Positions 3,611 to 5,083 of a stretch of DNA of 5,083 nt are shown piece after piece. The position numbers and the translations under genes are program-made. Position 1 is the first letter of the stretch. Every line of letters begins with the position of its first letter. The notes under the pieces are model-generated. The model searched no databases. It had not been told where the DNA came from and saw only the letters and a list, made by a program, of their open reading frames with translations. Source of the stretch: Eutrophocola sp965661105 (GTDB taxonomy: Bacteria > Pseudomonadota > Gammaproteobacteria > Pseudomonadales > Pseudohongiellaceae). Location: contig CBFICR010000137.1 in assembly GCA_965661105.1 (NCBI GenBank), positions 1-5,083 on the forward strand, in the 5' to 3' direction.

Positions 3611-4972
3611 CTATAGCGCTTTGTAGTTGTCTTCATTAACAAAGGAAGAAAATGCTTCCTGGACTTCTACAGGGTAAGTGGGCAGTCTTTTCTTCATTGC
3701 AGGAACGAGGCGCTTCTCAATAAATGGGGCAACACCTCCTTCCCTGATGCCCAGCTCTTGCAGGTAGTCATCCAGGAAAACTGCAGAAATGCCCTTGTCT
3801 GACCTGCCGGTGAGGCAATCCTGGCAAAGGTGGGCAAGGTAGAGAATTGAAACCTGTTTTCTGAATTGCTCGGGGATCATATCGGGTGGCAGGAACTCGG
3901 GATAATTCTGATACTCGAGAGGGCCATAGATATCCTCGGGAATCTCCCAGTTTTCAAGCAGCAAGGCACTGATGTGTGCGTGGTCAAGCAGGCTGATAAA
4001 GAATGCCAGTTTGGGATTTTGGGAGATAAGAAGCAGCAGGACACTTTTGCCAATGTCGTGAAGCAGCCCGATTGTGTTCATTATCGGGCCCCGGGCGCAG
4101 CCAGTCACCTGGCTGATTTCAAAAGACAGGATGGATATGAATACACAATGCGCCTGAAGGCGCTTGAACTGCCCCGTATCGGGCATGGTTTTCTGAATAC
4201 CAAGATTGATGATGAGCTGATAAATCTGGTTAAAACCCAACAATAAGGCCGCGTGCTGAAAATCCTTTATCTTCTGGTTAAGACCATAATAGGCCGAGTT
4301 TACCGTCTTCAACACAGCGCCTGTGAGTGACGGATCCAGTTTAGCCAGTTCAGTCACATCTTTGGCCGAGACATCATCAGTCAGTAGCAAACCAGTCAAC
4401 TGGCTGGCATAGGGCGGCAGTTTTGGCACCCGCTTCAACATACCTTGAATTGCCGATGAACTGGCATACTTGTCTGATTTGCCCAGCAAAAGGACATTCA
4501 ATTCCTGGCCCAAATGTGCATTTTTGAACAGGGCATCTTTATGCTGGCTGTACAGCTGGCTGATTTCCCCGGAAAGGTGTCTTTGCATACTCCGGTAGAG
4601 CGCTATCTGAATGCCGGGTTCCATGGCCATCATGGCAGCCCCATTCATCACAATGACTTTTGTCGGCTCCCGGGCAATCGCTGACCCATTGCGGCGTCCT
4701 TTTTCAAGAAACATGTCAGGAGTAATCTGACCATCACGATCGATTTGCGTCAGAGGAAAAATCACATCCTTCCGGATGTGCTGAATACGCAGTGAACCTG
4801 ATAGCACCAGGTACGTACTGTCATCTTCATCCCCTTCGGAAAACAGGCATTCGCCCGCCTGAAGCACGGTCACCTCAAATGCCTGGTATACAGCCGCAAT
4901 TTGTCGCTCATCCAGGCCTGCCAAAACCGGATGCAGCGTACTTACATTGCCTGAATTAAAATGAATGGTCAT
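3611..4972 (-). CDS. Cyclic-nucleotide-binding-like/HDOD domain signalling protein
   Basis: A 453-residue cytoplasmic two-domain protein. Residues about 15-130 are a cNMP-binding/CRP-like beta-roll (LAGLDERQIAAVYQAF, then LQAGECLFSEGDEDDSTYLVLSGSLRI). The phosphate-binding cassette is degenerate: RRNGSAIAREP keeps the R-x-x-SA part, but the usual GE is not obvious. A helical linker follows (about 130-175), then an HDOD domain (about 178-375): KRVPKLPPYASQ, LAKLDPSLTGAVLKTVNSAYYG, LGFNQIYQLI. The HD signature LLHDIGK survives (His305-Asp306), with His275 and His331 at the other expected HD positions, while the usual later His-His is lost (YQNYP). HDOD proteins generally act as signalling scaffolds, often in motility, biofilm or second-messenger control; the output here is unknown. 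Start: ATG at 4972 has no Shine-Dalgarno. A TTG at 4999 would add nine residues, also without a good site, and an in-frame stop lies at 5048-5050. Confidence 0.9.
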   Translation of the reverse strand: MTIHFNSGNVSTLHPVLAGLDERQIAAVYQAFEVTVLQAGECLFSEGDEDDSTYLVLSGSLRIQHIRKDVIFPLTQIDRDGQITPDMFLEKGRRNGSAIAREPTKVIVMNGAAMMAMEPGIQIALYRSMQRHLSGEISQLYSQHKDALFKNAHLGQELNVLLLGKSDKYASSSAIQGMLKRVPKLPPYASQLTGLLLTDDVSAKDVTELAKLDPSLTGAVLKTVNSAYYGLNQKIKDFQHAALLLGFNQIYQLIINLGIQKTMPDTGQFKRLQAHCVFISILSFEISQVTGCARGPIMNTIGLLHDIGKSVLLLLISQNPKLAFFISLLDHAHISALLLENWEIPEDIYGPLEYQNYPEFLPPDMIPEQFRKQVSILYLAHLCQDCLTGRSDKGISAVFLDDYLQELGIREGGVAPFIEKRLVPAMKKRLPTYPVEVQEAFSSFVNEDNYKAL

Positions 4973-4999
4973 GGAAGGAATTACGTCAGATCCGCCCAA

Positions 5000-5083
5000 A
5001 CCTTGAGTAAGGAAGGAAGAATCTGCGCTGGTTATTGGGGAAAGTGTCTACGCTAGCTATGCCAAACCGGGGACCGGACAAAT
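5000..5083. other. Upstream region of the HDOD gene, cut by the window edge
   Basis: Eighty-four bases with no gene visible. The promoter of the minus-strand HDOD gene should be here or just outside. I see no clear -35/-10 pair. A small imperfect palindrome, CCGGGGACCGG, lies near 5068-5078 and has no known meaning. Confidence 0.4.

Noticed and set aside
3866..4246. 126-residue plus-strand frame
   Set aside because: Antisense to the HDOD gene, which has clear domains.

Overview
The window looks like a piece of a gammaproteobacterial chromosome, probably free-living or marine. This rests on mer-type regulation, a secreted esterase lipoprotein, a cyclic-nucleotide-binding/HDOD signalling protein, and a repeat cluster resembling the non-coding debris left by IS200-like REP-associated tyrosine transposases (RAYTs). 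No gene identifies the species, so the taxonomic guess is soft.

Left part (1-384, + strand): the last codons of an NTF2/lumazine-binding-like protein, then a 4-oxalocrotonate tautomerase (4-OT) superfamily gene whose Shine-Dalgarno touches the upstream stop. A possible 30-residue membrane peptide overlaps the tautomerase stop by ATGA. This looks like the tail of a small catabolic or accessory operon. Positions 385-593 hold no gene or convincing terminator.

Centre (594-2007): a divergent regulator/target pair. A MerR-family activator on the minus strand faces a glutaredoxin-MauE fusion membrane protein on the plus strand. Between them is a MerR-type promoter with a perfect 7-bp dyad in a 20-bp spacer, almost identical (from memory) to the mercury-resistance mer operator. 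The regulator keeps two of the three mercury-binding cysteines and has Arg where the third should be. The target is a thiol-redox membrane protein, not a mercury transporter or reductase. The plus-strand transcript is closed by a hairpin at 1838-1868 and by a classical intrinsic terminator at 1980-2007. This module is the most interesting item here.

Right part (2037-4972, minus strand): an exported alpha/beta-hydrolase lipoprotein (esterase 713-like) and a cNMP-binding/HDOD protein, separated by about 510 bp without a real gene. That gap holds a perfect 40-bp tandem duplication, a 29-bp near-perfect inverted repeat, and seven perfect copies of a 9-bp unit that grow directly out of the right arm of the inverted repeat. 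I read it as a RAYT/REP-like non-autonomous element that has picked up secondary repeat expansions.
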